Positions 25,920 to 36,153 of a DNA stretch of 64,000 bases are shown in pieces. Numbering within the stretch: position 1 is the stretch's first letter; each line of letters opens with the position of its first letter. The notes under the pieces were generated by a model. It worked only from the letters and a program-made list of their open reading frames with translations, did not search any database and had not been told where the DNA came from. The DNA comes from Gemmatimonas sp. (GTDB lineage: Bacteria; Gemmatimonadota; Gemmatimonadetes; Gemmatimonadales; Gemmatimonadaceae): NCBI RefSeq assembly GCF_027531815.1, contig NZ_JAPZSK010000011.1, positions 68,223 through 132,222 of the forward strand, read 5' to 3'. The position numbers and the translations under genes were made by a program.

Positions 25920-28916
25920 GTGAAAGTCGTCCGTTCCCTGTTGAGCCTGGCCCTCGTAGCCGGCGGCTCTCTCGAGGCCCAGCAAGCCACCCGCACCGAA
26001 CCAATCGCCGGCCTGCGCGCCAACGCGACCGGCTTCCATGCGCTCATTGGCGCTCGTGTGGTCACCGCCCCGGGCCAGGTCCTCGACAACGCGACCATCG
26101 TGATCCGCAACGGTGTTGTGGCGGCGGTGGGGGCCGGTATGGCCCCGCCGGCGGGCGCCCGGGTTTGGGAGCTCAAGGGGCTTACGGTGTACCCGGGCTT
26201 CATCGATGCGCACGCCGATCTGGGCGGTGACGCCCCGCAGCAGGGGGGCGACGTTGGCCCCACGCACTGGAATCCACAGGTGCGTGCGTGGTTCAGCACC
26301 ACAGCGAACCTCAAGGACGACACCACCCGCCGCACCGCGCTCCGCTCACTCGGCTTCGGCGCGGCACTTGCCGTGCCGCGTCAAGGGCTGTTCCGCGGGA
26401 CCGCCTCCGTCGTACATCTCGGCGACGCCGGCGTCCGCGAGCGGGTGCTGCGCCCCGATCTCGCACAGAGCGTCGGCTTCTCACGGTCCTTCGCGCTCGG
26501 CGGCACCTACCCCAACTCGAGCATGGGGACGATCGCCCTCATGAAGCAGACACTCCTCGACGCGGAGTGGTACGGCCGCGCGTGGGGCGCCTACGAGACG
26601 AGCGGCCGCTCCATCCTGCCGCCCGAGACGAGCGAGGCGCTTGCGGCGCTCGGCAAGGCCGTGAAGGGACAGCAGCCGGTGGTCTTCCAGACCAACAACG
26701 AAGAGGAGTACCTGCGCGCGTTCAAGCTCGCGAGCGAGTACAAGCTCACACCATGGTTCCGCGGCAGCGGCCAGGAGTACCGTCTCGTCGACGTACTCAA
26801 GGGACGTGCGGAGCCGCTGATCGTACCGCTCAACTTCCCGGACGCGCCGAATGTGGCGAACCCCGAAGCGGCGAGCGACGTGTCGCTGGCCGACCTGCGG
26901 CACTGGTACCTCGCGCCCACCAACCCGGCGCAGCTGGCCACGAACGCCATCCCGTTCGCCATCACGGCCGACGGGTTATCGTCGCTCAACCAGTTCTTCC
27001 CCAACCTGCGGGTGGCCGTGGCACGTGGCCTCGCGCCCGAGCGGGCGCTGGCGGCCCTCACCACGGTACCGGCGGGCTTCCTGGGGATCGAGAAGACCCA
27101 CGGTACGATCGCGGTGGGCAAGGTGGCCAACCTCGTGGTGAGCGAGGGCGATCTCTTTACGGAGGAGGGCGCCATCCGCGACGTGTGGGTGCAGGGTACC
27201 CGCTACGGCGTCACCCGTGCGCCGCAGGTCGACCCGCGCGGAACGTGGACGATCGCGTCCGAGGATCAGGGCACCTTCCGCAGCGCCACGCTGCGCCTCG
27301 AGGGACCGCTCAACCGCATCCGCGGCACCATTGAAATGCCGAGCCGCCGGCCGGTGAACCTCACCGGTGTGCGCATCATTGCCGAGACGGGCCGCCTTGA
27401 GGCGACGTTCAACGGCGAGCAACTGGGCCTCGAGGGCGCGGTCCTGCTCTCGGGCTCGGTGCGTGGCGAGGAGTTCTTCGGCTGGATGTCGCTCCCCACC
27501 GGCACCGATGCGAACTACAAGGGCACGCGCACCGAAGCCTATCAGGGGCCCGCGCGCGGCGCCGTCGCGGTGAAGGTCCCGAAGATCGACCTGCCGTTCA
27601 TTCGCCCGTCCATGGAGTATGGACGGAGCGCGCCGCCCGCGCGGCCGGCGGCCGTGCTGGTGCGCAACGCCACCGTGTGGACGTCCGGTCCGCAGGGGAA
27701 ACTCGAGAATGCGGACCTGCTCGTGCAAGCGGGCAAGGTCGTACGCGTGGGCAAGGGGCTCACTGCCCCCGCTGGGGCCACGGTGATCGACGCCACCGGC
27801 AAGCACGTCACGCCGGGGCTCATCGACCCGCACACGCATGGCGGCGTCACCGACATCAACGAGAGTGGGTTCGCGATCGTCCCCGAAGTGCAGATGGGCG
27901 ACGTGGTCACGCACAACAATATCTGGTTCTATCGCCAGCTCGCCGGTGGCCTCACCACCACCATGATCAAGCACGGCTCCGCCAACCCGATCGGTGGCGA
28001 GAACGTGTTCGTGAAGACGCGCTGGGGCTCGCTCCCCGACGAGTACAAGATCCAGGGCGCGCCGCGCACCGTGAAGTTCGCGCTGGGGGAGAACCCGAAG
28101 CGCAGCCCGACGCGCTACCCGAACACGCGCATGGGTGTGCAGGAGATCATCCGTGACCATTTCATGGCCGCGCGTGATTACGAGAAAGAGTGGAAGAACT
28201 GGGAGAAGACAAAGACCGGCATTCCACCGCGCAGGGATCTGCGCATGGAGGCGTTGCTCGACATTCTCAACCGGAAGCTGCTCGTGTCGTCACACGGCTA
28301 TCGCGCCGACGAATTCCTCGCGCTCGTGCGCCTGACCGAGGAGTTTGGTTTCAAGGTGCAGACGCTGCAGCACGGTGTGGAAGCGTACAAGATTGCCGAC
28401 GAGCTGAAGAAGTCGGGCGTGGCCGCGGTGGTGTGGAGCGACTGGGGCGCGTTCAAGATGGAAGCATACGACGCGACCAGCTACAACGCGCGCCTGCTCA
28501 TGGAGGCTGGCGTGGTCACGTCGCTGCACTCCGACGACAACGAGATCTCCACGCGCATGAACTGGGAGGCGGGCAAGCTGCTGCGCAGCGGCGTGAACGA
28601 GATCGACGCGCTCAACACGGTCACGATCAATGCGGCCAAGGCCGTCGCGATCGACAGCCGAATCGGCTCGCTCGAGTCCGGCAAGGATGCCGACTTCGTG
28701 ATCTGGAACGGCAACCCGCTGTCGCAGTTCACCAAGGCCGAGCAGACCTGGGTCGACGGCCGCCGGTACTTCTCTCTCGACGAGGACAAGGTGCTGCGCG
28801 ACGAGGTAGTGAAGCAGCGGGCGCAGCTGCTGCAGGCCGTGATCGCGGCGAGCGCCACCGACGCCCCGGCGGCGGGCGGCGCGCCGACGCGCGGCCGCGG
28901 TCCGGGAGGCCGCTGA
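25920..28916 (+). CDS. Exported protein with two amidohydrolase domains
   Basis: This 998-residue protein starts at GTG 25920, with GGGAG just upstream; this gives a clean signal peptide ([20 protein letters not shown]), while the frame upstream to 25710 is non-coding in character. It has two amidohydrolase-type halves. In the first (about residues 30-440) the metal motif reads H98-A-D100 instead of HxH. In the second (about 565-965) the motif is intact (H638-T-H640), with further His and Asp candidates in [15 protein letters not shown] and LHSDDNE. Only the second half is likely to be active, on an amide, imide or cyclic substrate. The next amidohydrolase gene starts 2 bp after its stop. Confidence 0.85.
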   Translation: MKVVRSLLSLALVAGGSLEAQQATRTEPIAGLRANATGFHALIGARVVTAPGQVLDNATIVIRNGVVAAVGAGMAPPAGARVWELKGLTVYPGFIDAHADLGGDAPQQGGDVGPTHWNPQVRAWFSTTANLKDDTTRRTALRSLGFGAALAVPRQGLFRGTASVVHLGDAGVRERVLRPDLAQSVGFSRSFALGGTYPNSSMGTIALMKQTLLDAEWYGRAWGAYETSGRSILPPETSEALAALGKAVKGQQPVVFQTNNEEEYLRAFKLASEYKLTPWFRGSGQEYRLVDVLKGRAEPLIVPLNFPDAPNVANPEAASDVSLADLRHWYLAPTNPAQLATNAIPFAITADGLSSLNQFFPNLRVAVARGLAPERALAALTTVPAGFLGIEKTHGTIAVGKVANLVVSEGDLFTEEGAIRDVWVQGTRYGVTRAPQVDPRGTWTIASEDQGTFRSATLRLEGPLNRIRGTIEMPSRRPVNLTGVRIIAETGRLEATFNGEQLGLEGAVLLSGSVRGEEFFGWMSLPTGTDANYKGTRTEAYQGPARGAVAVKVPKIDLPFIRPSMEYGRSAPPARPAAVLVRNATVWTSGPQGKLENADLLVQAGKVVRVGKGLTAPAGATVIDATGKHVTPGLIDPHTHGGVTDINESGFAIVPEVQMGDVVTHNNIWFYRQLAGGLTTTMIKHGSANPIGGENVFVKTRWGSLPDEYKIQGAPRTVKFALGENPKRSPTRYPNTRMGVQEIIRDHFMAARDYEKEWKNWEKTKTGIPPRRDLRMEALLDILNRKLLVSSHGYRADEFLALVRLTEEFGFKVQTLQHGVEAYKIADELKKSGVAAVVWSDWGAFKMEAYDATSYNARLLMEAGVVTSLHSDDNEISTRMNWEAGKLLRSGVNEIDALNTVTINAAKAVAIDSRIGSLESGKDADFVIWNGNPLSQFTKAEQTWVDGRRYFSLDEDKVLRDEVVKQRAQLLQAVIAASATDAPAAGGAPTRGRGPGGR

Positions 28917-28918
28917 GC

Positions 28919-30337
28919 ATGCATCCCATCACGAAGCACTTCACGATCAGCTCCGGGGCCCACACCATGAACACTGCCGCGCGCGTAGCGGCCCTCTCCG
29001 CATCGCTGGTCGCGGGTGGGCTGCTCGCCACCGTCATCACGCCCCGGTTGGCCGAGGCGCAGGTCGTCATTCCCACGGCCGAGCAGAGCCAGCCGGTGGT
29101 GCTGAAGGGAGCGACGATCCACACGGTCACCAAGGGCGAGATCGCCAATGGCATCATCGTGATGGATCGCGGCAAGATCACCGCCATTGGTGGTCCCGAG
29201 GTGGCCGTGCCGCGCGGCGCGAAGGTGGTGGACTACACGGGCAAGCACATCTATCCCGGGCTCATCGACGCGTACAGCACGGTGGGCATCTCCGAGATCG
29301 GTGCAGTTGACATGTCCAACGACGTGAACGAACTCGGCGACTTCAACCCGAACGTGCGCGCGGAGGTGGCCGTGAATGCGGAGAGCCGGCACATCGGGAC
29401 CACGCGCAATGCGGGTGTGCTGGTGGCCTTTGCCACACCGGGAGGCGGACTCATCTCCGGCCTGTCCAGTGCGATCTCGCTGGAAGGGTGGACGTGGGAG
29501 GAGATGAGCATGAAGGGCGCCGCCGCGCTCAACGTGAACTGGCCCGACCCCAACGCCCGGCCGCGGCGGTTCGGCGGCGGGCCGCCGCCGGGCATGGGCG
29601 GACGCGCGCAGCCGGCGCCCAAGACGTACGCCGAGCAGGTGGAGGAGATCCGCAATTTCTTCGGCGAGGCGCGCGCGTATCGCGACGCCATCAAGGCGGG
29701 GCAGATGGTGCGCACTGACTCGCGTTTTGCCGCCATGATCCCCGCACTCAACGGCGAGATGCCGGTGGTGGTGGCAGCCGAGGGTGTGGCGCAGATGAAC
29801 GACGCGCTCACGTGGGCCCGGCAGGAAGGGGTGAAGCTGGTCATTCGCGGCGGTCGGGACGCCGTGAAGGTGGCACCGCGCCTCAAGGCGGAGAACGTGC
29901 CGGTCATTCTCACCTCCACCATGTCGGCGCCGGCGCGCAGCGACGACGGCTACGACGAGGCCTACGCCACCCCGGCCGCGCTCTTCAAGGCCGGGGTGCG
30001 CTTCGCCATCGCCGGTGAGGGGAATGCCCTGTACAGCTATCGGCTGCCATGGGATGCGGGCGTGGCCGTGGCGTTTGGCCTCCCCGAGGAGGAAGCGCTC
30101 AAGGCGGTGACCATCAATGCCGCCGAGTTCATGGGGGTGGCGGACAAGGTGGGATCCCTCGAGGTGGGCAAGGAAGCGACGCTGGTGATCACCACCGGGA
30201 CGCCGCTGGACATGACGACCAACATCATTCAGTCGTATATCCAGGGGCGCGAGATCGACATGAACGACATCCAGAAGCAGTTCTTCAAGAAGTACCTGGA
30301 GAAGATCAACCAGCAGAAGAAGAAAATCGCCAGCTGA
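28919..30337 (+). CDS. Exported amidohydrolase-like protein without the HxH motif
   Basis: The 472-residue product has an amidohydrolase-fold sequence with a signal peptide ending near PRLAEAQ. The strand-1 motif that should read HxH is Y119-S-T121 in YPGLIDAYSTVG, so the usual binuclear metal site is missing at least two His. It keeps the C-terminal composite barrel signature (ALKAVTINAAEFMGVADKVGSLEVGKEATLV). I chose ATG 28919 because GGGAGG lies 9 nt upstream; ATG 28967 gives a shorter signal peptide and is possible. It directly follows the two-domain protein, so the two likely act together, perhaps as a complex. Confidence 0.82.
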   Translation: MHPITKHFTISSGAHTMNTAARVAALSASLVAGGLLATVITPRLAEAQVVIPTAEQSQPVVLKGATIHTVTKGEIANGIIVMDRGKITAIGGPEVAVPRGAKVVDYTGKHIYPGLIDAYSTVGISEIGAVDMSNDVNELGDFNPNVRAEVAVNAESRHIGTTRNAGVLVAFATPGGGLISGLSSAISLEGWTWEEMSMKGAAALNVNWPDPNARPRRFGGGPPPGMGGRAQPAPKTYAEQVEEIRNFFGEARAYRDAIKAGQMVRTDSRFAAMIPALNGEMPVVVAAEGVAQMNDALTWARQEGVKLVIRGGRDAVKVAPRLKAENVPVILTSTMSAPARSDDGYDEAYATPAALFKAGVRFAIAGEGNALYSYRLPWDAGVAVAFGLPEEEALKAVTINAAEFMGVADKVGSLEVGKEATLVITTGTPLDMTTNIIQSYIQGREIDMNDIQKQFFKKYLEKINQQKKKIAS

Positions 30338-30453
30338 TGTCGTGGTGCGCTTCTCCAGCCCCGTCCGGGGACTCGGCAGGGAGCGCGTGACCACACGGGT
30401 GCGGCAGCCAGCGTAGCGGACCGGTTCCCCCTCCTCAGCCGTCGTTCGTGCGA

Positions 30454-32232
30454 CTAGGGGCGGGGGGCATGGCGCTGGACCTGCTCGGCCATAAGGCGCA
30501 GCAGCTCCTGGTTGCTCCACGGCTGCCATCCGTGCGGCTTGAGCGGGCGGCCGTAGTCGAAGCGGCCGGCGTAGTATGGCCCCTTCCCCGGCTCCTTCGT
30601 GCTCTCGAGAAACGCTTCGAGCTTGTAGACGGCGAGGTTGAGGAAGTAGTTGTCCATGTCCCCCACGGCGACATGCAGCTTGCCCACCAGCTGCGGCCCC
30701 ACGGTGGACCAGTGGCGCTCGAGGTAGTCGCGCAGATCGTAGCCTCTGGCGCGCATTGATTCGGCCACACGGTGGTCGAGGACCCCGGTGCGCTTGTCCC
30801 AGAGCGGCTTGGGGTAGCCATCGGTGCCCACGGGCGCCCACGCCGCCTGCCAGCCATCCCATTGCCCGCCCGAACGCCCCTTGCTGGCGATCACCGCCTC
30901 CGCCGCGTTCTCCTCGCGCATGGTGAGTTCGGTGAGCCCTTCCGGCGTGCGGTTGGCAGGAATCTCCCGGGGTGGCAGCCACGCGTTGTCGCGCACCGCG
31001 TAAGCGTTGGAGTCGGCGTACACGTTGCCGAACTGGTAGTGGCGAAAGTCCACCTGATCAGGATACAGCGACCAGGCACCCCCGAAGACGCCGGGATAGT
31101 GAATCTGCAGCGCCAGCACATCCCACCCACCGGTGGAGCCACCGGTGAGCGTGCGCGCGTACGCACTGGGAATCGTGCGATAGCGACGGTCAACCTCAGG
31201 GATGAGCTCCTGCGTGATGGCGTCGCCATACGGGCCGTTGTTGGCCGAATTGAGAACGTAGCTGTCGTCGTAGAAGGGCGTGGGGTGCTGAATGAATACC
31301 GCAATGAATTCGGGTACGCGGCCACTCGTCCACGCCTGTTGGAACTCGCATCCCGGCTCGCGCGCGCTGCGGGCCAGACGCGCGGCGCGTGCGGCTGGCG
31401 CCTCGGGACGATCACAGCCGTCGAAGGTGAAGCCGAAGGGCGCGCGCTCGCTGAAGTGCCCCACCGTGTACACCACCGGGTAGCGCTTGCCGGGATTCTG
31501 GGCGTACCCCTTGGGGAGCAGCACCACCGCGCCCAGCGGCATGTCATGACGCCAGAAGGCGCTCACCCGCTTGGAGGTGATGCGGAACCGCTGCACCCAC
31601 TCGGTGTCGGCGATTCTGGGCACGGGCGGTAGCGTACGCACCAGCGGCAGCGCGAGGTGCGTGGCCGCGTCGATGCGCACCTTCTGTACGGCGCTGACGA
31701 ACGAGCCCGGGGCGTCGTTGAAGCGCTGCCCTTCCCACTGATCCATGTGCGCCCATATGGTGTGGCCGTCGGCGCGCGCGAACTGCGTATACGGCAGCAG
31801 CAGCCCCTGCACGTAGTACTCACCGGGCGGCAGCTGACCCAGCGATGCCACCGGGAAACCCGGCACCTCGGGGCCGATGCGCACGCTACGCCCGGGAGCC
31901 AGCTGCTCCACATCCACGCCGAAGAACGGTTCGCTGGCGCGGCGTGCTCCCGCCTGCAGGCGCGGCTCGGCGCGGTCGGTGCGCGCCACAAACACGAAGG
32001 CGCGCCCCGTGACCGGCGCGGCGCTGCTCCCGGCCGGCAGCGTGAGCGTGACCGTTTGCGCGGCGGCCCGCGACGACGGCGCGAGGGCCAGCAACGAGGC
32101 CAGTGTCGAGGCTCGCACCGCTGCAAGCACGGCGGGAAGTAAGGCGGGCAGCGCGACGGGAAGCCGCCGGACTGCGCGGCGGCTGAGCAGGGCAGAGCGA
32201 AGGGGACGCATGCGGAAAAGATGCACCCGCAT
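30454..32232 (-). CDS. Exported esterase (EstD/Fes-like alpha/beta hydrolase)
   Basis: This 592-residue protein has a long Arg- and Ala-rich signal region ending near SSRAAAQ, then a beta-rich N-terminal domain (about residues 60-200) and a putative-esterase domain. The nucleophile motif is GGSTGGW, in the position of the GxSxG elbow. Strand YPVVYTVGHFSERAPFGF precedes it. Asp and His candidates are present in the last third. Its distant family includes enterochelin esterases and acyltransferases. ATG 32211 is an alternative start. It lies 19 bp downstream of the DUF5916 barrel gene on the same strand, so they may be co-transcribed. Confidence 0.8.
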   Translation of the reverse strand: MRVHLFRMRPLRSALLSRRAVRRLPVALPALLPAVLAAVRASTLASLLALAPSSRAAAQTVTLTLPAGSSAAPVTGRAFVFVARTDRAEPRLQAGARRASEPFFGVDVEQLAPGRSVRIGPEVPGFPVASLGQLPPGEYYVQGLLLPYTQFARADGHTIWAHMDQWEGQRFNDAPGSFVSAVQKVRIDAATHLALPLVRTLPPVPRIADTEWVQRFRITSKRVSAFWRHDMPLGAVVLLPKGYAQNPGKRYPVVYTVGHFSERAPFGFTFDGCDRPEAPAARAARLARSAREPGCEFQQAWTSGRVPEFIAVFIQHPTPFYDDSYVLNSANNGPYGDAITQELIPEVDRRYRTIPSAYARTLTGGSTGGWDVLALQIHYPGVFGGAWSLYPDQVDFRHYQFGNVYADSNAYAVRDNAWLPPREIPANRTPEGLTELTMREENAAEAVIASKGRSGGQWDGWQAAWAPVGTDGYPKPLWDKRTGVLDHRVAESMRARGYDLRDYLERHWSTVGPQLVGKLHVAVGDMDNYFLNLAVYKLEAFLESTKEPGKGPYYAGRFDYGRPLKPHGWQPWSNQELLRLMAEQVQRHAPRP

Positions 32233-32251
32233 GGCGTTTGCCGCCCTGACG

Positions 32252-34633
32252 TTACGGCGCCGAGTTCCGCACCCGGAAGAGATAGCTGAACTTCACGAAG
32301 GCGCCGTCGCTGGTACGCTCGATATCGCCGGGGCGCATGGTGTCGGAGGCATCGACGGCGGTGCCGTACCCAAAGAAGACCACGGTGCCTGGGCTCGGCA
32401 GATAACTCACCAGCCAGTCCGCGCGCCCGAGGAACGACTTGCGCGCCCCCTGCGCCGTGAGCGCGCCGGTGGATGACCGGCGGAAGAGCGGCTGTTCGGT
32501 GCGCGGGTCGCGCAGCGCCGTGCGATCGCGTGATTCCACCTGCCCGATGAAGCGCAGGAAGAGGGCGCGAGAGAACTGATACTCGAGTCGCAACCGCGGC
32601 ACGACCTGCGTGCTGAACACCGAACCGTCACGCTCCCGAACAAACCGCTGATAGCGCAGCAGCGCTCCCACGCGCACCTGCGAGGATGGACGCAGATCCA
32701 CCTGTGCCTCCACTTCGCGTCGCCGCACGGTGGATGTCTCGAAGAACTCCGGTTCGGTGCCCATCGTGGCGGTGAGACTGGCGCCCGCCTTGCGCCACTG
32801 CGGGGTATTCACCGCCAGGGCCGTGTTGCTGGTGATCTGCGCACCGCTGGGGGTGAAGCGCAGCGTGTCCCGGCCATTGGCTCCTAGTACGGCGTACGAG
32901 GCGTAGCGCCGCGGATCGAAGGCGACCCGCTGCAGATCGGGGGTGACGCTCACCCGCCAGCCGCCGCGAATGGTCATGGAGTTGTCGAGCGACACGCGCG
33001 CCTCAAGCGGCGTATCGCGGCTGGCGAATCCATTGTAATTCCACAACGAACTCGCGCTCACGAAGTGCTGCCGCTGATCCCACCAGCCACCCTTGGCGCC
33101 GAACATGGTGAAGCGCTGGTTCACCTGGGCGCGCACGAAATCCACGCGGTTGACGAACCCGGTTTGTGTTTCGAACTCGGGGCTGAACCCCTGCAGGTTG
33201 TAGCGGTAGCCGTAGCCGCGCCCGGTGCGCCCGTGGCTCACTTCCCAGAGCGACCCGGTGCGCGTGCTGCTGTCGCGGGTCATGCTGGCCGCGAAGCGAA
33301 TGTCGGCGCTGTACACCTTGGCGAACTGCAGGCGGGTGTCGAAACCGGCCACGCGGTTGAAGCGCGCCCCTTCGCTGCGATCGGTGAAGACGATGCCGGC
33401 GGTGCTCTGCTCCCCAAGATCGCGGCGCAACCGCACGATGTTGAAGCGCGGGCTCGTCGTGCCATCGCTGCCGCTGGTCGGCGCGTCGATGGCCGACAGC
33501 AGCCCCACGTCGGTACGCGGAATCTTCCCCGTGAGCTTGAGCGCGCCGAGCGGTTGCACGATGGCGCGCGTGTTGACGAGGCGGTTGGGGGCGTCGAACT
33601 GCTCGCTCCCTTCCACGAAGAAGGGACGCAGTTCCGGGAAGAAGAGCGCGAAGCGCACGTCGCCCGGAATCTGCCCGACGTCGGTCTCTACCTGGGAAAA
33701 GTCGGGATTGGCGGTGGCGTTGACGGTGAAGTTGGAGGTAATCCCCCACCGCACGTCGCCACCGAACTCCCCGCGGGTCCCGTAGCGCCACGACTCGGGT
33801 GCGGCGCCAGCGGCCGGCGCGCCCGTGGTGGAGGTGACCGAGGTGGGGGTGAGGTCGAGCACCAGTCCCCGCTTCATGCCCGTGAGCCCGCGCAGGAACC
33901 CGCTCTGCGGCGTGAACGCCTGCAAGGCCCGGGACGTGGGCGCCCAGGTGTCCTGATACCCGGTGCGCTGCGTCTGGCGCACGACCTGCACGCCCCAGTC
34001 CTGCGTATTGCCCATCTGGTACCGGATGGACTTGAAGGGAATGCGCAGCTCCACCACGAATCCGTCGTCGAGCAACTGTCCCTTGGATTGCCACACGTAG
34101 TCCTGCGACAGATCGACCGCCTGCAGCGACGCGCGCGACACGCCGGGCCCCGCCGACACATCGCTACGCATACCATCGGCCTGCACCCCGTACGCGTTCA
34201 CCGCGAAGACGAACGAGCGCCTCCGGTCGAGGAAGGTGTCCAGATGCAGAGCCACCCAGTCCTCACTGCCAATGCGGTCGCGTTCGGCCAACGTGGCGCG
34301 CACCGTGCCCGGCGGTGCCCAGGCGCGGATCGCCACGTACAGGGCATCCTCGGCATACCAGACGCGCACCTCGGTGTTGTCCTGGGCCGGGCGGCCGTCC
34401 ACCGGGCTGTACGACGTGAAGTCGGTCAGCACGGTGGCCTGCTTCCAGACCGGCTCGGAGAGCGTCCCGTCGATGGTCACGGACTCGCGCAGCCGAGGCG
34501 CCTGCGCCGACAGCTCGCGGGCGCGCCCCGAGAACGAGCGCGCGACGACCGGCGTGGGGTCTGGCGCCGGCGCAGCGGGGGCGGTCGCGGGGCCGTTCAG
34601 TTGTTGGATCAGCGCCAGCAGGACCGGAAGCAT
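32252..34633 (-). CDS. DUF5916 protein with CBM9-like domain and outer-membrane barrel
   Basis: The 793-residue product combines a CBM9-like sugar-binding domain (about residues 40-235, with VTIDGTLSEPVWKQA and the WVALHLDTFLDRR block) and a DUF5916 barrel domain over the rest. The barrel start has NPDFSQVETDVGQI and FPELRPFFVEGSEQF, the hallmark blocks of DUF5916. It is probably an outer-membrane protein; the family is often found near peptidases, but its role is unknown. The signal peptide at ATG 34633 is short. It is divergent from the M20-like gene and precedes the esterase gene. Confidence 0.87.
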   Translation of the reverse strand: MLPVLLALIQQLNGPATAPAAPAPDPTPVVARSFSGRARELSAQAPRLRESVTIDGTLSEPVWKQATVLTDFTSYSPVDGRPAQDNTEVRVWYAEDALYVAIRAWAPPGTVRATLAERDRIGSEDWVALHLDTFLDRRRSFVFAVNAYGVQADGMRSDVSAGPGVSRASLQAVDLSQDYVWQSKGQLLDDGFVVELRIPFKSIRYQMGNTQDWGVQVVRQTQRTGYQDTWAPTSRALQAFTPQSGFLRGLTGMKRGLVLDLTPTSVTSTTGAPAAGAAPESWRYGTRGEFGGDVRWGITSNFTVNATANPDFSQVETDVGQIPGDVRFALFFPELRPFFVEGSEQFDAPNRLVNTRAIVQPLGALKLTGKIPRTDVGLLSAIDAPTSGSDGTTSPRFNIVRLRRDLGEQSTAGIVFTDRSEGARFNRVAGFDTRLQFAKVYSADIRFAASMTRDSSTRTGSLWEVSHGRTGRGYGYRYNLQGFSPEFETQTGFVNRVDFVRAQVNQRFTMFGAKGGWWDQRQHFVSASSLWNYNGFASRDTPLEARVSLDNSMTIRGGWRVSVTPDLQRVAFDPRRYASYAVLGANGRDTLRFTPSGAQITSNTALAVNTPQWRKAGASLTATMGTEPEFFETSTVRRREVEAQVDLRPSSQVRVGALLRYQRFVRERDGSVFSTQVVPRLRLEYQFSRALFLRFIGQVESRDRTALRDPRTEQPLFRRSSTGALTAQGARKSFLGRADWLVSYLPSPGTVVFFGYGTAVDASDTMRPGDIERTSDGAFVKFSYLFRVRNSAP

Positions 34634-34738
34634 TGTGGGATGTTAACGCCCCCCCGAACCCCAACGTTGCCTTTTTCCGTTTTTTAGAACGTCAGAATCC
34701 TTGGACAGTCGGCGCGTCGGTCGTGCATGATCTGTCCC

Positions 34739-36028
34739 ATGACCCGACTTCGTTCTGCACTTGCCGGCGGCCTGGTGGCCGCCCTGTTCCTCCAGACGGA
34801 TGCCGCGGCGGCACAGGGGAGTACCCCCGCAGCCCCCCCGGTGCGGGTGGCGCCCGTGGACGCCGCTCTGCGCGACCCCGGGGTGACACGGGCGCTGGCG
34901 GCACTCGACGCCGGGGCGCCGGGCATGGCCGCCGGGCTGGCAGCGCTGGGGGCCATCGAATCGCCCTCGGGGCGCGAACACGAGCGGGCGGCCGAGGTGG
35001 CCCGGCGCCTGCGCGCGATGGGGATGCCGGAGGTGCAGCTCGACAGCCTCCCCAACGTGGTGGCGCGCATTCCCGGGCGATCGGGGCGCGCCATCGTGTT
35101 CGTCTCCACGCTCGACGATCTGGGCTCCATTCCGGCGCTGCAGCGCGCGGCGGGCACACCGCCACGGGTGGAGGGCAACCGCGTGGTGGGGCCGGGGACC
35201 AACACGTCGGCCACGACCGAGGCGATGCTCGCGGCGGCCCAGGCTTACCTGGCCACGGGGCGCCGGCCGCAGCACGACCTCGTTTTTGCCGCCGTGGCGC
35301 AGGAAGAAACCGGACTGGTGGGGATGAAGGCGTTGTATGCCCGGTATCGCGCGTCGGCGCTGGCGTTCGTGGATATCCTGGGCGACGGCCGCTCCATTAC
35401 CTACGGGGCGCTGGGCATCCACTGGTGGCGCGTGGTCGCCCGGGGGCCCGGCGGCCACTCGCTGGGCGGGGGCACGCCCAACGTGAACCAGGCCATTGGC
35501 CGTGCGGTGGATCGCATCCTGTCGCTGCCGCAGCCGCCCGCGAGTGACAATCCGCAGCGCACCATTCTCAACGTGGCCATGCTGCAGAGCGGCGCCGTGT
35601 TCAACCACAAGCCCGACAGCGGCTGGTTCTCGGTGGATATCCGCTCGCTCGACGCGGGGGTGATTGCCCGCACTGAAGCCGAGGTGCAGCGCATCATGGC
35701 GGAGGTGGCGCGGGAGACCGGGCTGTCGCTCAGCCTGCAGCCGGTGAGCCGCACGCCGGGCGGGCAGATCGCCGGCGCCGACACGTCGTTGCTGGTGCGC
35801 GCCTCGACGGCCATTGCGCAGGCGCTGGGGCTGTCGCCGCGACTGGGGAATGCCGGCTCCGCCAACCTCAACGTGCCCATCGGCGGCGGCTCGCTCGCCA
35901 TTGGTCTGGGTGGCGAACGCGGGGGCGCGCGCGGCCAGCCTGGCGAGTTCGCCGACATCCCCGCCATGGTGCGGACCGCCAAGCACGTGCTGCTGCTGGC
36001 GGTGGTGCTGGGCGACGCGGGCAGCTGA
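34739..36028 (+). CDS. Exported M20-like protein with missing zinc ligands
   Basis: This 429-residue protein has a signal peptide ending near AAAAQG and the M20 di-zinc peptidase layout, with a dimerisation domain in the middle (GIHWWRVVARGPGGHS onward). The HxD motif reads T124-L-D126, and the GxGxxD block reads GPGTNTSATTE. The Glu pair is kept in QEETG (189-190). The C-terminal His seems replaced (RGQPGEFADI). Three zinc ligands therefore look lost, so peptidase activity is doubtful and a binding role is possible. I chose ATG 34739; ATG 34727 adds four residues. The S9 peptidase gene follows 125 bp on. Confidence 0.78.
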   Translation: MTRLRSALAGGLVAALFLQTDAAAAQGSTPAAPPVRVAPVDAALRDPGVTRALAALDAGAPGMAAGLAALGAIESPSGREHERAAEVARRLRAMGMPEVQLDSLPNVVARIPGRSGRAIVFVSTLDDLGSIPALQRAAGTPPRVEGNRVVGPGTNTSATTEAMLAAAQAYLATGRRPQHDLVFAAVAQEETGLVGMKALYARYRASALAFVDILGDGRSITYGALGIHWWRVVARGPGGHSLGGGTPNVNQAIGRAVDRILSLPQPPASDNPQRTILNVAMLQSGAVFNHKPDSGWFSVDIRSLDAGVIARTEAEVQRIMAEVARETGLSLSLQPVSRTPGGQIAGADTSLLVRASTAIAQALGLSPRLGNAGSANLNVPIGGGSLAIGLGGERGGARGQPGEFADIPAMVRTAKHVLLLAVVLGDAGS

Positions 36029-36153
36029 GCGTCTTTACCGGATCGCCGCCGCGACACCAGCGGACACATGACCGTATCGTTCCCGGAGGAAGTCGCCAGC
36101 CCCATCGGCCGTGGCTTCCTCGTCGAGTTCCATTCATTTCCCAGGGTATCCAC

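Noticed and set aside
28481-30982. An 833-codon minus-strand frame over the amidohydrolase genes
   Set aside because: His/Arg-rich antisense of genes with clear homology; no protein signature.
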